Source: Saccharothrix carnea (lineage in GTDB: Bacteria > Actinomycetota > Actinomycetes > Mycobacteriales > Pseudonocardiaceae). Taken from it: a DNA stretch of 64,000 bases. Location of the stretch: contig NZ_PYAX01000008.1 of assembly GCF_003014735.1 (NCBI RefSeq), forward strand, positions 372,001-436,000, given 5' to 3'. The first letter of the stretch is position 1. The number at the start of each line of letters is the position of its first letter. The position numbers and the translations under genes are program-made. Shown here one piece after another: positions 26,345-37,935 of the stretch. Under the pieces are notes generated by a model. That model had not been told where the DNA came from. It ran no database searches and worked only from the letters and a program-made list of their open reading frames with translations.

Positions 26345-27361
26345 GTGGAGCACAAGACCTCGCGCGATCCCGCGATGACGGACGTCGCCCGGCTCGCCGG
26401 GGTCTCGCACCAGACGGTGTCGAGGGTGCTCAACGGGCACCCGAACGTCCGGGAGCAGACCCGGCTGCGGGTGCGCGCGGCCATCGCGGAGTTGGGCTAC
26501 CGGCCCAACAAGGCGGCCCGGGCGCTGGTGACCGGCCGGTCCCAGCTGATCGGGGTGGTGGCGCAGAACTCGACGCTCTACGGCCCCGCGTCGCTGCTGG
26601 CCGCGTTCGAGGCGGCGGCGGCCGAGGCCGGGTTCGCGGTGAGCGTCGGCCGGGTCAACGTGCTGGACCGCAACTCCATCTCCGACGCCGTGGAACGCCA
26701 CCGCGACCAGCGGGTCGCCGGGATAGTGGTCATCGCGCCGACCGCGTCGGCCAACGACGCGGTCGGCGACGTGTCCGCCGGCATCCCGCTGGTGACCGTG
26801 GACGGCGACCCGGAGCGCTCCACCCCGCTGGTGACGGTCGACCAGGCGGCGGGCGCGTTCGCGGCGACCACCCACCTGCTCGAAGCGGGCCACCGCACGG
26901 TGTGGCACGTGTCCGGCCCGTCCGACTGGTTCGACAGCCTCGGCCGCATAAGGGGTTGGCGGTCGGCGCTGGAGACGGCGGGCCTGGAGGTGCCGCCGGT
27001 CGTGCCCGCGGACTGGAGCGCGGCCTCGGGCTACCGGGCCGGTCAGATGCTGGCCCGCATGCCGGAGGTCACCGCGATCTTCGCGGCGAACGACCACCTG
27101 GCGCTCGGCATCCTGCGCGCGATGAGCGAGCGCGGCCGCCGCGTGCCGCACGACGTGAGCATCGTGGGCTTCGACGACGTGCCGGAGGCGGCCTACTTCA
27201 TCCCGCCGCTGACGACCATCAGGCCCGACTTCCACGCGGTCGCCAAGGAGACGCTGGAACTGCTGCTGGCCCAGGTCGGCGACGGCGACGTGGGCGCCCC
27301 GCAGCGCAACGTCCCGCCGGCCCTGGTGAAGCGGGACAGCGTCGCGCCGCCCGCGGCCTGA
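26345..27361 (+). CDS. LacI-family repressor, probable arabinose regulator
   Basis: This 338-residue DNA-binding regulator has an N-terminal LacI helix-turn-helix (residues about 13-60: MTDVARLAGVSHQTVSRVLN, then ELGYRPNKAARAL) and a C-terminal periplasmic-binding-type effector domain with HDVSIVGFDDVPEAAYFIPP. It sits between the GH43 gene and araB. Identical 16-bp palindromes lie before this gene and araB, with relatives before GH43 and the furanose transporter. It is therefore the best candidate for their repressor, relieved by arabinose or a derivative. GTG 26345 gives 11 residues before the usual domain start; an internal ATG (codon 12) is an alternative. It does not belong to the GntR-LacI hybrid AraR type of Bacillus. 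Confidence 0.9.
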   Translation: MEHKTSRDPAMTDVARLAGVSHQTVSRVLNGHPNVREQTRLRVRAAIAELGYRPNKAARALVTGRSQLIGVVAQNSTLYGPASLLAAFEAAAAEAGFAVSVGRVNVLDRNSISDAVERHRDQRVAGIVVIAPTASANDAVGDVSAGIPLVTVDGDPERSTPLVTVDQAAGAFAATTHLLEAGHRTVWHVSGPSDWFDSLGRIRGWRSALETAGLEVPPVVPADWSAASGYRAGQMLARMPEVTAIFAANDHLALGILRAMSERGRRVPHDVSIVGFDDVPEAAYFIPPLTTIRPDFHAVAKETLELLLAQVGDGDVGAPQRNVPPALVKRDSVAPPAA

Positions 27362-27586
27362 CGACGGGCACGTGGCACAGCGCCGTGCCGCCTCCCGCGC
27401 CGGGGCCGTCGAAGGACCCCGCAACATTTTCGTGCCGTCTCCGCGCATCTGCGGTCCCGCGCACGCCCCGAAGACGCCTAGGCTAGGTGTGCGACCGCGA
27501 GGTGCGCGCACGCCGCTGAACACCAGGTTTTGTGCACGCTCACTAACGACTTAAGACCACGTTGCGGGCAGGTCTTGACGCCGTGA

Positions 27587-27602
27587 ATGTTAGCGATAAC
27601 AC
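27587..27602. promoter_or_regulatory. Operator before araB
   Basis: ATGTTAGCGATAACAC is identical (inverted) to the site at 26286. It ends 8 bp before the araB ATG, so a bound repressor would block initiation. It is preceded by a GCTCACTAACG near 27538 that may be a secondary half-site. Confidence 0.75.
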
Positions 27603-27610
27603 TGCTCACC

Positions 27611-29266
27611 ATGGCGAGCGATCCATTGGTGGTGGGTGTCGACTTCGGCACGTTGTCCGGCCGCGCGGTGGTCGTGCGGGTGCGCGACGGCCTCGAACTC
27701 GGCACCGCGGTGCACGACTACCGGCACGGGGTGCTGGACCGGGCCCTGCCGGACGGGCGCCCGTTGCCCCCGGACTGGGCGTTGCAGGTGCCGCAGGACT
27801 ACGTCGACGTGCTCAGGCACGCGGTGCCCGCGGCCCTCGCCGACGCCGGGGTCGACCCGGCCGACGTGATCGGCATCGGCACCGACTTCACCGCGTGCAC
27901 GATGGTCCCGGTCAAGTCCGACGGCACGCCGCTCAACGAGCTGCCCGAGTTCGCCGACAACCCGCACGCGTACGTGAAGCTGTGGAAGCACCACGCGGCC
28001 CAGCCGCAGGCCGACCGGATCAACCACCTGGCCGCGCAGCGCGGTGAGGGCTGGCTGCCCCGCTACGGCGGCCTGATCTCCTCGGAGTGGGAGTTCGCCA
28101 AGGGCCTGCAGCTGCTGGAGGAGGCCCCCGAGGTCTACGCGGCGATGGACCACTGGGTCGAGGCCGCCGACTGGATCGTCTGGCAGCTGGCCGGCACCTA
28201 CGTGCGCAACGCGTGCACCGCCGGCTACAAGGGCATCTACCAGGACGGCTACCCGTCCGCGGACTTCCTGTCCGCGCTCAACCCCGACTTCGCCGACTTC
28301 GTCTCCGACAAGCTGGAGCACCAGCTCGGCCAGCTCGGCGACCGGGCGGGCGGGCTCACCGAGCAGGCCGCCGGGTGGACCGGTCTCAGGCCCGGCATCG
28401 CGGTCGCGGTCGGCAACGTCGACGCGCACGTCACCGCGCCCGCCGCCCGCGCCGTGGAGCCCGGCCAGATGGTCGCGATCATGGGCACCTCCACGTGCCA
28501 CGTGATGAACGCCGACGTGCTGGCCGACGTGCCGGGCATGTGCGGCGTGGTGGACGGCGGCATCGTGCCGGGCCTGTGGGGCTACGAGTCCGGGCAGAGC
28601 GGCGTGGGCGACATCTTCGCCTGGTTCGTCGAGCACAACGTGCCGCCGGAGTACCACGAGCAGGCCAAGGCGCGCGGCATCACGGTGCACGAGCTGCTGA
28701 CCGAGCTGGCCGCGCAGCAGCGCATCGGCGAGCACGGCCTGATCGCGCTGGACTGGCACAGCGGCAACCGCTCGGTGCTGGTCGACCACGAGCTGTCGGG
28801 CGTGATCGTCGGCCAGACGCTGGCCACCCGCGCCGAGGACACCTACCGGGCGCTGCTGGAGGCCACGGCCTACGGCACGCGGGTGGTCGTGGACTCCTAC
28901 ACCGACGCGGGCATCCCGGTCACCGAGCTGGTGATCGCGGGCGGCCTGCTGCGCAACCCGCTGCTGATGCAGATCTACGCCGACGTGACCAACCTGCCGC
29001 TGTCGGTGATCGGCTCGGAGCAGGGTCCCGCGCTCGGCTCGGCGATGCACGCGGCCGTGGCGGCGGACGCCTACGCCGACATCCACGCGGCCGCGCAGGC
29101 GATGGGCTCGGTCAAGCGGGGCGTGTACCTGCCGATCCCGGCCAACGTCGAGGCCTACGAGCGGATGTTCGTGGAGTACCAGGAGCTGCACGACTACTTC
29201 GGCCGCGGCGCCAACGAGGTCATGCACCGGCTGAAGGCGCGTCGCCGCGCCGCCAAGGGGGAGTAG
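27611..29266 (+). CDS. araB: Ribulokinase
   Basis: This 551-residue cytoplasmic FGGY kinase phosphorylates L-ribulose to L-ribulose 5-phosphate. Visible are the N-terminal phosphate loop VGVDFGTLSGRAVVV, the MGTSTCHVMNA segment typical of ribulokinases, DWHSGNRSVLVD, and the C-terminal ATP-site motif ITELVIAGGLLRNPLLMQIY-like region. Length matches bacterial AraB (about 560). ATG 27611 is chosen; an earlier GTG at 27587 would overlap the operator. It is the first gene of the six-gene run araB-araD-araA-chvE-gguA-gguB, all on the plus strand. Confidence 0.95.
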   Translation: MASDPLVVGVDFGTLSGRAVVVRVRDGLELGTAVHDYRHGVLDRALPDGRPLPPDWALQVPQDYVDVLRHAVPAALADAGVDPADVIGIGTDFTACTMVPVKSDGTPLNELPEFADNPHAYVKLWKHHAAQPQADRINHLAAQRGEGWLPRYGGLISSEWEFAKGLQLLEEAPEVYAAMDHWVEAADWIVWQLAGTYVRNACTAGYKGIYQDGYPSADFLSALNPDFADFVSDKLEHQLGQLGDRAGGLTEQAAGWTGLRPGIAVAVGNVDAHVTAPAARAVEPGQMVAIMGTSTCHVMNADVLADVPGMCGVVDGGIVPGLWGYESGQSGVGDIFAWFVEHNVPPEYHEQAKARGITVHELLTELAAQQRIGEHGLIALDWHSGNRSVLVDHELSGVIVGQTLATRAEDTYRALLEATAYGTRVVVDSYTDAGIPVTELVIAGGLLRNPLLMQIYADVTNLPLSVIGSEQGPALGSAMHAAVAADAYADIHAAAQAMGSVKRGVYLPIPANVEAYERMFVEYQELHDYFGRGANEVMHRLKARRRAAKGE

Positions 29267-29270
29267 TCCG

Positions 29271-29924
29271 GTGTCCGTCATCCAAGACCTCCGCCGCACG
29301 GTCGCCGACCTGCACCGCGAGCTGACCCGCTACGAGCTGGTGATCTGGACCGCGGGCAACGTCTCGGCGCGCGTGCCCGGCCAGGACCTGATGGTCATCA
29401 AGCCGTCCGGGGTGTCGTACGACCAGCTCACCCCCGAGGCCATGGTCGTCACCGACCTGCACGGCAACCTGGTGGAGGGCGACTACTCGCCGTCCTCCGA
29501 CACCGCCGCGCACGCCTACGTGTACCGGCACATGCCCGAGGTGAACGGCGTGGTGCACACGCACTCTCCGTACGCCACGGCGTGGGCCGCGCGCGGCGAG
29601 CCGATCCCGTGCGTGCTCACGATGATCGCCGACGAGTTCGGCGGCGAGATCCCCGTGGGCCCGTTCGCGCTCATCGGTGACGACTCGATCGGCCAGGGCA
29701 TCGTGGAGACGTTGCGCGACAGCCGGTCCCCGGCCGTGCTGATGCGCAACCACGGCCCGTTCACGATCGGCAAGGACGCGCGGGCGGCGGTGAAGGCCGC
29801 CGTGATGCTGGAGGACGTGGCCCGCACCGTCCACTTCGCACACCAGCTCGGCACGCCGAAGCCGATCGAGCAGCACCACGTCGACAGCCTGTACGCCCGT
29901 TACCAGAACGTCTACGGGCAATGA
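29271..29924 (+). CDS. araD: L-ribulose-5-phosphate 4-epimerase
   Basis: This 217-residue class II aldolase-family enzyme converts L-ribulose 5-phosphate to D-xylulose 5-phosphate by retro-aldol chemistry. It shows [14 protein letters not shown], and the zinc ligands in [13 protein letters not shown] and MRNHGPF. Length is close to the usual 215-230 residues. GTG 29271 follows the araB stop by 4 bases with GGGGGAG as ribosome site. It supplies the last arabinose-specific step before the pentose phosphate pathway. Confidence 0.93.
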   Translation: MSVIQDLRRTVADLHRELTRYELVIWTAGNVSARVPGQDLMVIKPSGVSYDQLTPEAMVVTDLHGNLVEGDYSPSSDTAAHAYVYRHMPEVNGVVHTHSPYATAWAARGEPIPCVLTMIADEFGGEIPVGPFALIGDDSIGQGIVETLRDSRSPAVLMRNHGPFTIGKDARAAVKAAVMLEDVARTVHFAHQLGTPKPIEQHHVDSLYARYQNVYGQ

Positions 29925-29944
29925 GCCCACGAGGGGAGACCCGC

Positions 29945-31453
29945 ATGTCGCCTGCTGGGAAGCCGCAGGTCTGGTTCCTGACCGGGAGCCAGCACCTCTA
30001 CGGCCCGGAAACGCTCGAACAGGTCGCCCGGCAGTCGCAGCAGATCCAGCGGATGCTCACCGAGTCGGGCCGCCTCTCCGCGGAGGTGGTGTGGCAGCCG
30101 GTGCTGACCGACACCACCGCCATCCGCGACGTGATGCTCGCGGCGAACACCGACCCCTCGTGCGTCGGCGTGATCGCGTGGATGCACACGTTCTCGCCCG
30201 CCAAGATGTGGATCACCGGGCTGGACGCGCTGCGCAAGCCGTTGCTGCACCTGCACACCCAGCTCAACGAAGCCCTGCCGTGGTCCACCATCGACATGGA
30301 CTTCATGAACCTCAACCAGGCCGCGCACGGCGACCGCGAGTTCGGGTTCATCCAGACCAGGATCGGCGTGCCGCGCAAGACCGTGGCGGGCCACGCGAGC
30401 GACCCGCTGGTGGCCGACCGGATCGACGGCTGGGTGCGTGCCGCGACCGGCTACAGCCACCTCAACGGGATGAAGCTGGCCCGCTTCGGCGACAACATGC
30501 GCGGCGTCGCGGTGACCGAGGGCGACAAGGTGGAGGCCGAGCTGCGCTTCGGCGTCTCGGTGAACACCTACGGCGTGAACGACCTGGTCGAGCTGGTGGA
30601 CGCGGTCGGTGAGGACGAGATCGACGTCCTGGTCGCCGAATACGCCGACGTGTACCGGCTCGCGCCCGAGCTGCACAAGGGCGCCGAGCGGCACGACTCG
30701 CTGCGCTACGGCGCCCGCATCGAGGCCGGGCTGCGGCGGTTCCTCACCGAGGGCGGCTTCGGCGCGTTCACCACGAACTTCGAGGACCTGGGCGGGCTGC
30801 GGCAGCTGCCGGGCCTGGCCGTGCAGCGGCTGATGGCAGACGGCTACGGCTTCGGCGGCGAGGGCGACTGGAAGACCTCCGCCCTGCTGGCCGCGGTGAA
30901 GGCGATGGGCGCGGGCACGGGCCGCGGCACGTCGTTCATGGAGGACTACACCTACCACTTCGGGCCGGGCGAGCCGAAGATCCTGGGCGCGCACATGCTG
31001 GAGGTCTGCCCGACCATCGCGGCCGACCGGCCCTCGTGCGAGGTGCACCCGCTGGGCATCGGCGGCCGGGAGGACCCGGTGCGGCTGGTGTTCGACGCGG
31101 CGGCGGGTCCCGCCGTGGTCGTGGGCCTGGCCGACCTGGGCGAGCGGTTCCGGTTGGTGGCCAACGAGGTCGAGGTCGTGCCGCCGGATGAGCCCCTGCC
31201 GAACCTGCCGGTCGCGCGCGCGGTGTGGAAGCCCGCGCCGTCGCTGTCCACCTCGGCCGAGTCGTGGCTGACCGCGGGCGGCCCGCACCACACCGTGATG
31301 ACGCAGGCCGTGGGCTCGGACACGCTGCGCGACTTCGCGACGATGGTGAACACCGAGCTGGTGGTCATCGACCGGGACACGACCACCGCGTCGTTCAGCG
31401 ACCGCCTGCGCTGGAACCAGGCGTACTTCCGTCTCGCGCAGGGCCTGCGCTAG
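29945..31453 (+). CDS. araA: L-arabinose isomerase
   Basis: This 502-residue metal-dependent isomerase interconverts L-arabinose and L-ribulose. Diagnostic segments are [45 protein letters not shown], the metal-ligand regions [19 protein letters not shown] and [13 protein letters not shown], and [17 protein letters not shown]. Length equals E. coli AraA. ATG 29945 has GGGGAG upstream and lies 20 bases after araD. All metal-binding glutamates and histidines appear present. Confidence 0.96.
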   Translation: MSPAGKPQVWFLTGSQHLYGPETLEQVARQSQQIQRMLTESGRLSAEVVWQPVLTDTTAIRDVMLAANTDPSCVGVIAWMHTFSPAKMWITGLDALRKPLLHLHTQLNEALPWSTIDMDFMNLNQAAHGDREFGFIQTRIGVPRKTVAGHASDPLVADRIDGWVRAATGYSHLNGMKLARFGDNMRGVAVTEGDKVEAELRFGVSVNTYGVNDLVELVDAVGEDEIDVLVAEYADVYRLAPELHKGAERHDSLRYGARIEAGLRRFLTEGGFGAFTTNFEDLGGLRQLPGLAVQRLMADGYGFGGEGDWKTSALLAAVKAMGAGTGRGTSFMEDYTYHFGPGEPKILGAHMLEVCPTIAADRPSCEVHPLGIGGREDPVRLVFDAAAGPAVVVGLADLGERFRLVANEVEVVPPDEPLPNLPVARAVWKPAPSLSTSAESWLTAGGPHHTVMTQAVGSDTLRDFATMVNTELVVIDRDTTTASFSDRLRWNQAYFRLAQGLR

Positions 31454-31495
31454 CAGGTCACGCGCTCATCACCGCCAATGGGAGAGAGAGAAACA

Positions 31496-32611
31496 ATGAG
31501 GTTTCCGCGGATCGCCGCCGTCACCGCGGCCGGCCTGATGATGGCGCTCGCCGCCTGCGGGTCGGCGGAGAAGACCGTCGACCAGCAGACCGGTTCCACG
31601 GAGGGCGCCCTGGTCGGCGTCACGATGCCGACCCGGTCGTCCGAGCGCTGGATCCACGACGGCGACAACATCAAGAAGGCGTTGGAGGAGAAGGGTTACA
31701 AGGTCGACCTCCAGTACGCCGAGAACGACATCCCGACGCAGGCCAACCAGATCGAGAACCAGATCACCAAGGGCGCGAAGCTGCTCATCGTGGCCTCGAT
31801 CGACGGCACCGCGATCACGTCGCAGCTGCAGCAGGCGCAGGACGCCAACATCCCGGTCATCGCCTACGACCGGTTGCTGCGCAACACCGACAGCGTCGAC
31901 TACTACGCCACCTTCGACAACTTCAAGGTCGGCGTGCAGCAGGCGACGTCACTGCTGACCGGCCTGAAGGTGCTCAACGCCGACGGCACCCCCGGCACCG
32001 CGACCGGTCCGCTGAACATCGAGCTGTTCGCCGGTTCGCCGGACGACAACAACGCGACGTTCTTCTTCAACGGCGCGATGTCGGTGCTCCAGCCGCACAT
32101 CGACAAGGGCACGCTGGTGGTCAAGAGCGGCCAGACCGACTTCAAGACGGTCGCCATCCTGCGCTGGGACCCGGCCACGGCCCAGAAGCGCATGGAGGAC
32201 CTGCTGACGTCGACCTACGGCGGTGCCCAGGTGCACGGCGTGCTGTCGCCGTACGACGGTCTGTCGATCGGCATCCTGTCCGCGCTCAAGAGCAGCGGCT
32301 ACGGCACCAGCGGCAACCCGTACCCGGTCGTCACCGGCCAGGACGCCGAGGTCGCGTCGGTGAAGTCGATCATCGCGGGCGAGCAGTTCTCCACGATCTA
32401 CAAGGACACCCGTGAGCTGGCCAAGACCACGGTGACCATGGCCGACTCCGTGCTGAAGGGCGAGAAGCCCCAGGTCAACAACGAGAAGGACTACGACAAC
32501 GGCAAGAAGGTCGTGCCGTCGTACCTGCTCGAGTCGGTGATCGTGGACAAGACCAACTACCAGAAGGTCCTCGTGGACAGCGGCTACTACACCGCGGATC
32601 AGCTGAAGTAG
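31496..32611 (+). CDS. chvE: Multiple-monosaccharide-binding lipoprotein, ChvE-like
   Basis: This 371-residue lipoprotein (lipobox LAAC, C21) matches ChvE-type receptors, with [54 protein letters not shown] and the C-terminal [17 protein letters not shown]. ChvE proteins bind several aldoses including arabinose, glucose and galactose. It follows araA by 42 bp with GGAGAGAG before ATG 31496. Placement inside the araBDA run makes L-arabinopyranose the likely ligand, complementary to the furanose importer across the regulator. Confidence 0.92.
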   Translation: MRFPRIAAVTAAGLMMALAACGSAEKTVDQQTGSTEGALVGVTMPTRSSERWIHDGDNIKKALEEKGYKVDLQYAENDIPTQANQIENQITKGAKLLIVASIDGTAITSQLQQAQDANIPVIAYDRLLRNTDSVDYYATFDNFKVGVQQATSLLTGLKVLNADGTPGTATGPLNIELFAGSPDDNNATFFFNGAMSVLQPHIDKGTLVVKSGQTDFKTVAILRWDPATAQKRMEDLLTSTYGGAQVHGVLSPYDGLSIGILSALKSSGYGTSGNPYPVVTGQDAEVASVKSIIAGEQFSTIYKDTRELAKTTVTMADSVLKGEKPQVNNEKDYDNGKKVVPSYLLESVIVDKTNYQKVLVDSGYYTADQLK

Positions 32612-32622
32612 GTTTGCCCACC

Positions 32623-34145
32623 ATGTCCGACGAAATCCTGGTGATGCGCGGCATCACCAAGCGGTTCGCCGGGGTCACCGCGCTGCACGACGTCACGCTC
32701 GCCGTGCGGCGCGGTGAGATCCACGCGATCTGCGGTGAGAACGGCGCGGGCAAGTCCACGCTGATGAAGGTGCTCTCCGGCGTGCACCCGCACGGGTCGT
32801 ACGAGGGCGAGATCGTCTTCGAGGGCGAGCCCTGCTCGTTCGGCGGCGTCCGCGACAGCGAGCGGCGCGGCATCGTGATCATCCACCAGGAGCTGGCGCT
32901 GTGCGGCCAGCTGTCCATCGCGGAGAACCTGTTCCTGGGCAACGAAAGGGCCAAGCGCGGGCTCATCGACTGGAACCGCACCAACCACGCGGCGGGCGCC
33001 CTGCTCGCCCGCGTGGGCCTGCGGGAGAACCCGACCACGCCGGTCCACGACCTGGGCGTGGGCAAGCAGCAGCTGGTGGAGATCGCCAAGGCGCTGGCCA
33101 AGGACGTGAAGCTGCTGATCCTGGACGAGCCGACCGCGGCGTTGAACGACGACGACTCCGCGCACCTGCTCGACCTGCTCGACGGGCTGCGTGCCGAGGG
33201 CATCACCTCGGTGATCATCTCGCACAAGCTCAACGAGGTGACCCGGATCGCCGACAGCATCACGATCCTGCGCGACGGCCGCACCATCGAGACGCTGCCG
33301 GCGCGGGGCGTGAGCGAGGACCGGATCATCTCCGGCATGGTCGGCCGCGACCTGGAGCACCGCTTCCCGCCGCGCACGCCCAAGATCGGCGACGAGGTGC
33401 TGCGGATCGAGGACTGGACCGTGCACAGCCCGTCCCAGCCCGACCGGGTGGTGGTCGACAACGCCACCCTCGTGCTGCGGCGCGGTGAGATCGTCGGTCT
33501 GGCCGGCCTCATGGGCGCGGGCCGCACCGAGCTCGCGATGAGCGTGTTCGGGCGGTCCTACGGCGTCGGCATCTCCGGCCGGGTGGTCAAGGACGGCCGC
33601 GAGATCGACACGCGCACCGTCCGCAAGGCCATCGAGCACGGCCTGGCCTACGTCAGCGAGGACCGCAAGCGGTACGGGCTCAACCTGATCCAGGACGTGA
33701 AGCTCAACGTGTCCGCGGCCGGTCTGGACAAGCTCGCGCCGCGCGGCTGGGTGAACGAGAACGAGGAGCACTCGGTCGCCGAGAAGTACCGGCGCTCGAT
33801 GAACATCAAGACGCCCAGCGTCGCCACGCCCACCTCGTCGCTCTCGGGCGGCAACCAGCAGAAGGTCGTGCTGGCGAAGTGGATGTTCACCGACCCGGAC
33901 GTGCTCATCCTCGACGAGCCGACCCGCGGTATCGACGTCGGCGCGAAGTACGAGATCTACTCGATCATCAACGACCTGGCCGACCAGGGCCGCGCGGTGC
34001 TGGTCATCTCCTCCGAGCTGCCGGAGCTGCTCGGCCTGTGCGACCGGGTGTACGCCCTGTCCGAGGGCCGGATCACCGGTGAGCTCGACCGCGCGGAAGC
34101 CACCCAGGAACGCCTGATGCTCCACATGACCCAGGGACAGACCAC

Positions 34146-34149
<4 letters not shown>
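32623..34149 (+). CDS. gguA: Multiple-monosaccharide ABC transporter ATPase, GguA-like
   Basis: This 508-residue double-ABC protein has Walker [10 protein letters not shown] (about 37-45), [21 protein letters not shown] and Walker [13 protein letters not shown] in the first half. The second half carries [31 protein letters not shown] and [19 protein letters not shown]. It energises the ChvE-GguB importer. ATG 32623 is preferred to an upstream TTG at 32614 because it begins at the conserved [13 protein letters not shown]. The stop overlaps gguB (ATGA). Confidence 0.93.
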
Positions 34150-35369
<1,220 letters not shown>

Positions 35370-35385
35370 CCCGCTGTACCGATCG

Positions 35386-35417
35386 AGGGCCTGCCTCACA
35401 CCTGTGGGGCAGGCCCT
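35386..35417 (+). terminator. Terminator of the arabinose operon
   Basis: Outer arms AGGGCCTGCC (35386-35395) and its complement (35408-35417), with an inner CACA/TGTG extension, give a long GC-rich hairpin ending in TT, right after gguB. Confidence 0.8.
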
Positions 35418-35567
35418 TGACGTCTCCCCGTCACTTCAGCTTCACTACCTGACAGACCTGGGAACGCTCCCAGTGCCAACTCGGGCGGTGGCCCGCCACG
35501 TCCCCCGGCGGGCCACCACCGGCCGCCTCCTACCCGCGATGTCCAGCACGATCTCCGCCGCCACCCA

Positions 35568-35581
35568 GGAAAGCGCTTACC
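35568..35581. promoter_or_regulatory. LacI-type operator-like box before the beta-helix protein gene
   Basis: GGAAAGCGCTTACC has an AAGCGCTT palindromic core and fits the general LacI-family pattern. It lies 20 bp before the ATG at 35602. It differs from the arabinose sites, so another regulator is implied. Confidence 0.5.
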
Positions 35582-35601
35582 AAGCCCTAGGAGATCACCA
35601 C

Positions 35602-36726
35602 ATGAAAGCACTCCTCGCCGTGTCAGCGTTGACAGCGGCGCTACTCCAGGTCACCACCGCGCCGGAGGCCCAGGCCGCCTGCGGCGACGGCACGTACCAC
35701 GCCGAGGTGACCGGGTCCGGCAGCAGCTTCACCGCGCGCCGGGGCAGCAGCACCGTCTACACCGGCAGCAGCCTGCGCGCCGCGATGCAGGCCGCCAACG
35801 ACAGCCTCACCGCCAACCGCACCTACAAGGAGCGGATCGTCGTCCGCGCGTCCGGCTCCATCCCCGCGGGCGAGCGGTACTCGATGCGCAGCTACACCAC
35901 GATCGACGTGTGCGGCACCATCAACGTCACCGGCACCGGCTCGGGCGACTACGCCCCCGTCTACGCGCGCGGCGTCCGCGACATCGAGGTCCAGAACCTC
36001 ACCCTCACCGGCACCCCGCTGTACGGCATCTTCATGCGCAACGTCACCAACGTGGTCATCGGCAACGTGAACATGCGCCTGTCCCGGGGCCTGGGCGTGC
36101 GCATCGACAACCGCGGCGACACCAGCCAGTGGACCCGCAACGTCCGCATCGACTACGCCTACGTGCAGGGCGCCAGCTCGCACGCGGTGGAGACCTACGG
36201 CGTGGACGGCCTGACCATCGGCACGGTCGTGGCGCGCGGCGTCGGCGAATCGGGCCTGCTGCTCAACCAGACCATCAACGCCACCGTGGGCACCGTCGAC
36301 GCGGAGAACGCGGGCACCGGCACCGGCTACGCCGCGTTCCGCACCGCCAACCGCAACGGCCGCGTCGGCAGCAGCTACCCGGTCAACATCCGGGTCGGCA
36401 CGGTGAAGGCCCGCGGCGGCGGTCGTGGCGTCTTCTGCGTGTCGGAGAGCGGCGGCCTGCAGATCGACCGGATCGACATCGCCAACACCGGCAACAACGC
36501 GATCCTCATCGAGAACTGCTACAACGTGAACATCGCCGCCCAGAGCGGCAGCGTCAGCGGCGGGGGTGAGATCCGCCTGGCGGCGCGCAGCGAGTTCCCG
36601 ATCACGCGGGACATCACCATCCAGAACCTGACCGTCACCAACTCGGCCATCACCGAGAACCCGTGCGGCACGAACACCACGTTCCGCAACAACACGCTGG
36701 TCAACAGCAGGCAGAGCATCTGCTAG
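35602..36726 (+). CDS. Secreted right-handed beta-helix protein, possible polysaccharide lyase or hydrolase
   Basis: This 374-residue exported protein has a signal peptide ending PEAQA (25). From about residue 95 it shows many short beta-helix turns (DIEVQNLTLTG, NVVIGNVNMRL, GLTIGTVVARGV, GLQIDRIDIANTG), the architecture of pectin lyase-fold enzymes. Four or more cysteines (for example C113, FC, ENC, NPC, final SIC) could form disulfides. No PL1 motif (WIDH or RxPRxR) is present, so the catalytic family is not recognised. Its place between the arabinose operon and a ROK regulator, and a LacI-like box upstream, suggest a role on plant polysaccharide. ATG 35602 has GGAG 10 bases upstream. Confidence 0.75.
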   Translation: MKALLAVSALTAALLQVTTAPEAQAACGDGTYHAEVTGSGSSFTARRGSSTVYTGSSLRAAMQAANDSLTANRTYKERIVVRASGSIPAGERYSMRSYTTIDVCGTINVTGTGSGDYAPVYARGVRDIEVQNLTLTGTPLYGIFMRNVTNVVIGNVNMRLSRGLGVRIDNRGDTSQWTRNVRIDYAYVQGASSHAVETYGVDGLTIGTVVARGVGESGLLLNQTINATVGTVDAENAGTGTGYAAFRTANRNGRVGSSYPVNIRVGTVKARGGGRGVFCVSESGGLQIDRIDIANTGNNAILIENCYNVNIAAQSGSVSGGGEIRLAARSEFPITRDITIQNLTVTNSAITENPCGTNTTFRNNTLVNSRQSIC

Positions 36727-36801
36727 CACCGCTCGCGGCGCTCGCGGCCCTGGAGCCGCTCGCGGCACGGGCGCTCCGGCCGGGACGGGTATGTTCGATC
36801 G

Positions 36802-37935
36802 GTGACCTCGGGAACCGACCCTCGCACCACCCCGTCCTGGCCGGACCTGCCCGAAGCCGCCCGTGACGTGCTGCTCGAGGTCCTCGTCCACGGTGCGATG
36901 CCCCGAGCCGAGATCGCCGCCCGCCTGCACCTCTCCCGTCCCACCCTCACCCGGGTGACCCGCACGCTCGTGCTGCACGGCCTGCTCGTCGAGGGCGGGA
37001 CGCAACTGCGCTCGTCCACCGGCAGGCCCTCGGAGATGCTCCACGTGCGCGGCGACTCCCACCACTTCCTCGGCGTGAAGCTGACCGCCGACCGCCTCTA
37101 CGCCGCCGTCACCGACCTCACCGCCACGGTCGTGGACACCACCGACCACCCGCTGCGCTCGACCGACCCGGCCGACGTCGTCGCCCAGATCGCCGACCTC
37201 GCCACCGGCGTGCCCCCCGTCACCGCGATCGGCGTGACGCTGGGCGGCATCGTGCACCGCGGCGTGGTCACCCAAGCCGAGTTCCTGGGCTGGGTGGACG
37301 TGCCGCTGCGCGACGACCTGGTCGCCGCCACCGCCATCCCCACCGCCGTGGACAACGACGTGCAGGCCCTGACCTCGGCCGAGCACTGGTTCGGCGCCGG
37401 TGCGGGCCTGGACTCGATGGTGCTGGTCACGGTGGGTGCGGGTGTCGGCTTCGGCATCGTCGTCGACGGCAAACTCGTGCGCGGCGCGCACGGCCTGCCG
37501 CCCCGGATCGCCCACATCCTGGTCGACCCGACCGGCCCGCGGTGCGGCTACGGCCACCGCGGCTGCGCCTCCAGCTACCTGATGACCCACGTCATGCTGC
37601 GCCAACTCGACGGCGAGCCGACCTACGAGCAGGCGGTGGCCCGGGCCAGGGCGGGCGACCCGGCGGCCAAGGAGGTCTTCGACAACGCCGGCTACGCCCT
37701 GGGCGTCCTCATCGGCACCGCCGCCAACTTCCTGGACCCCCGGAAGATCCTGCTCACCGGCGACGGCCTCCCGCTCTACGAGGTCTCGTCCGACCGCGTC
37801 GCCGACGGCATCAGGGCCAGCTACGAAGCCGACCCGGCGCTGATCGACCTCGACGTCCAGCCGTTCGACTTCACCGAGTGGGCGCGCTCGGGTGCCGCGC
37901 TGGCCATCCGCGCCGCGCTGACCCAGGGGATCTGA
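36802..37935 (+). CDS. ROK-family transcriptional regulator with degenerate zinc and sugar motifs
   Basis: This 377-residue protein has an N-terminal winged helix-turn-helix (about 15-75: MPRAEIAARLHLSRPTLTRVTRTL) and a C-terminal ROK domain with AVDNDVQAL and VGAGVGFGIVVDGKLVRG. The ROK zinc motif CxCGxxGC is altered to CGYGHRGC (about 247-254), losing one cysteine. The sugar-contacting E-x-G-H is R-I-A-H. Thus it is unlikely to phosphorylate sugar and probably acts only as a transcription factor of the NagC/XylR type. Downstream lies an ATPase-less sugar importer whose 607-bp leader could be its target. GTG 36802 is the most upstream reasonable start. Confidence 0.85.
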   Translation: MTSGTDPRTTPSWPDLPEAARDVLLEVLVHGAMPRAEIAARLHLSRPTLTRVTRTLVLHGLLVEGGTQLRSSTGRPSEMLHVRGDSHHFLGVKLTADRLYAAVTDLTATVVDTTDHPLRSTDPADVVAQIADLATGVPPVTAIGVTLGGIVHRGVVTQAEFLGWVDVPLRDDLVAATAIPTAVDNDVQALTSAEHWFGAGAGLDSMVLVTVGAGVGFGIVVDGKLVRGAHGLPPRIAHILVDPTGPRCGYGHRGCASSYLMTHVMLRQLDGEPTYEQAVARARAGDPAAKEVFDNAGYALGVLIGTAANFLDPRKILLTGDGLPLYEVSSDRVADGIRASYEADPALIDLDVQPFDFTEWARSGAALAIRAALTQGI

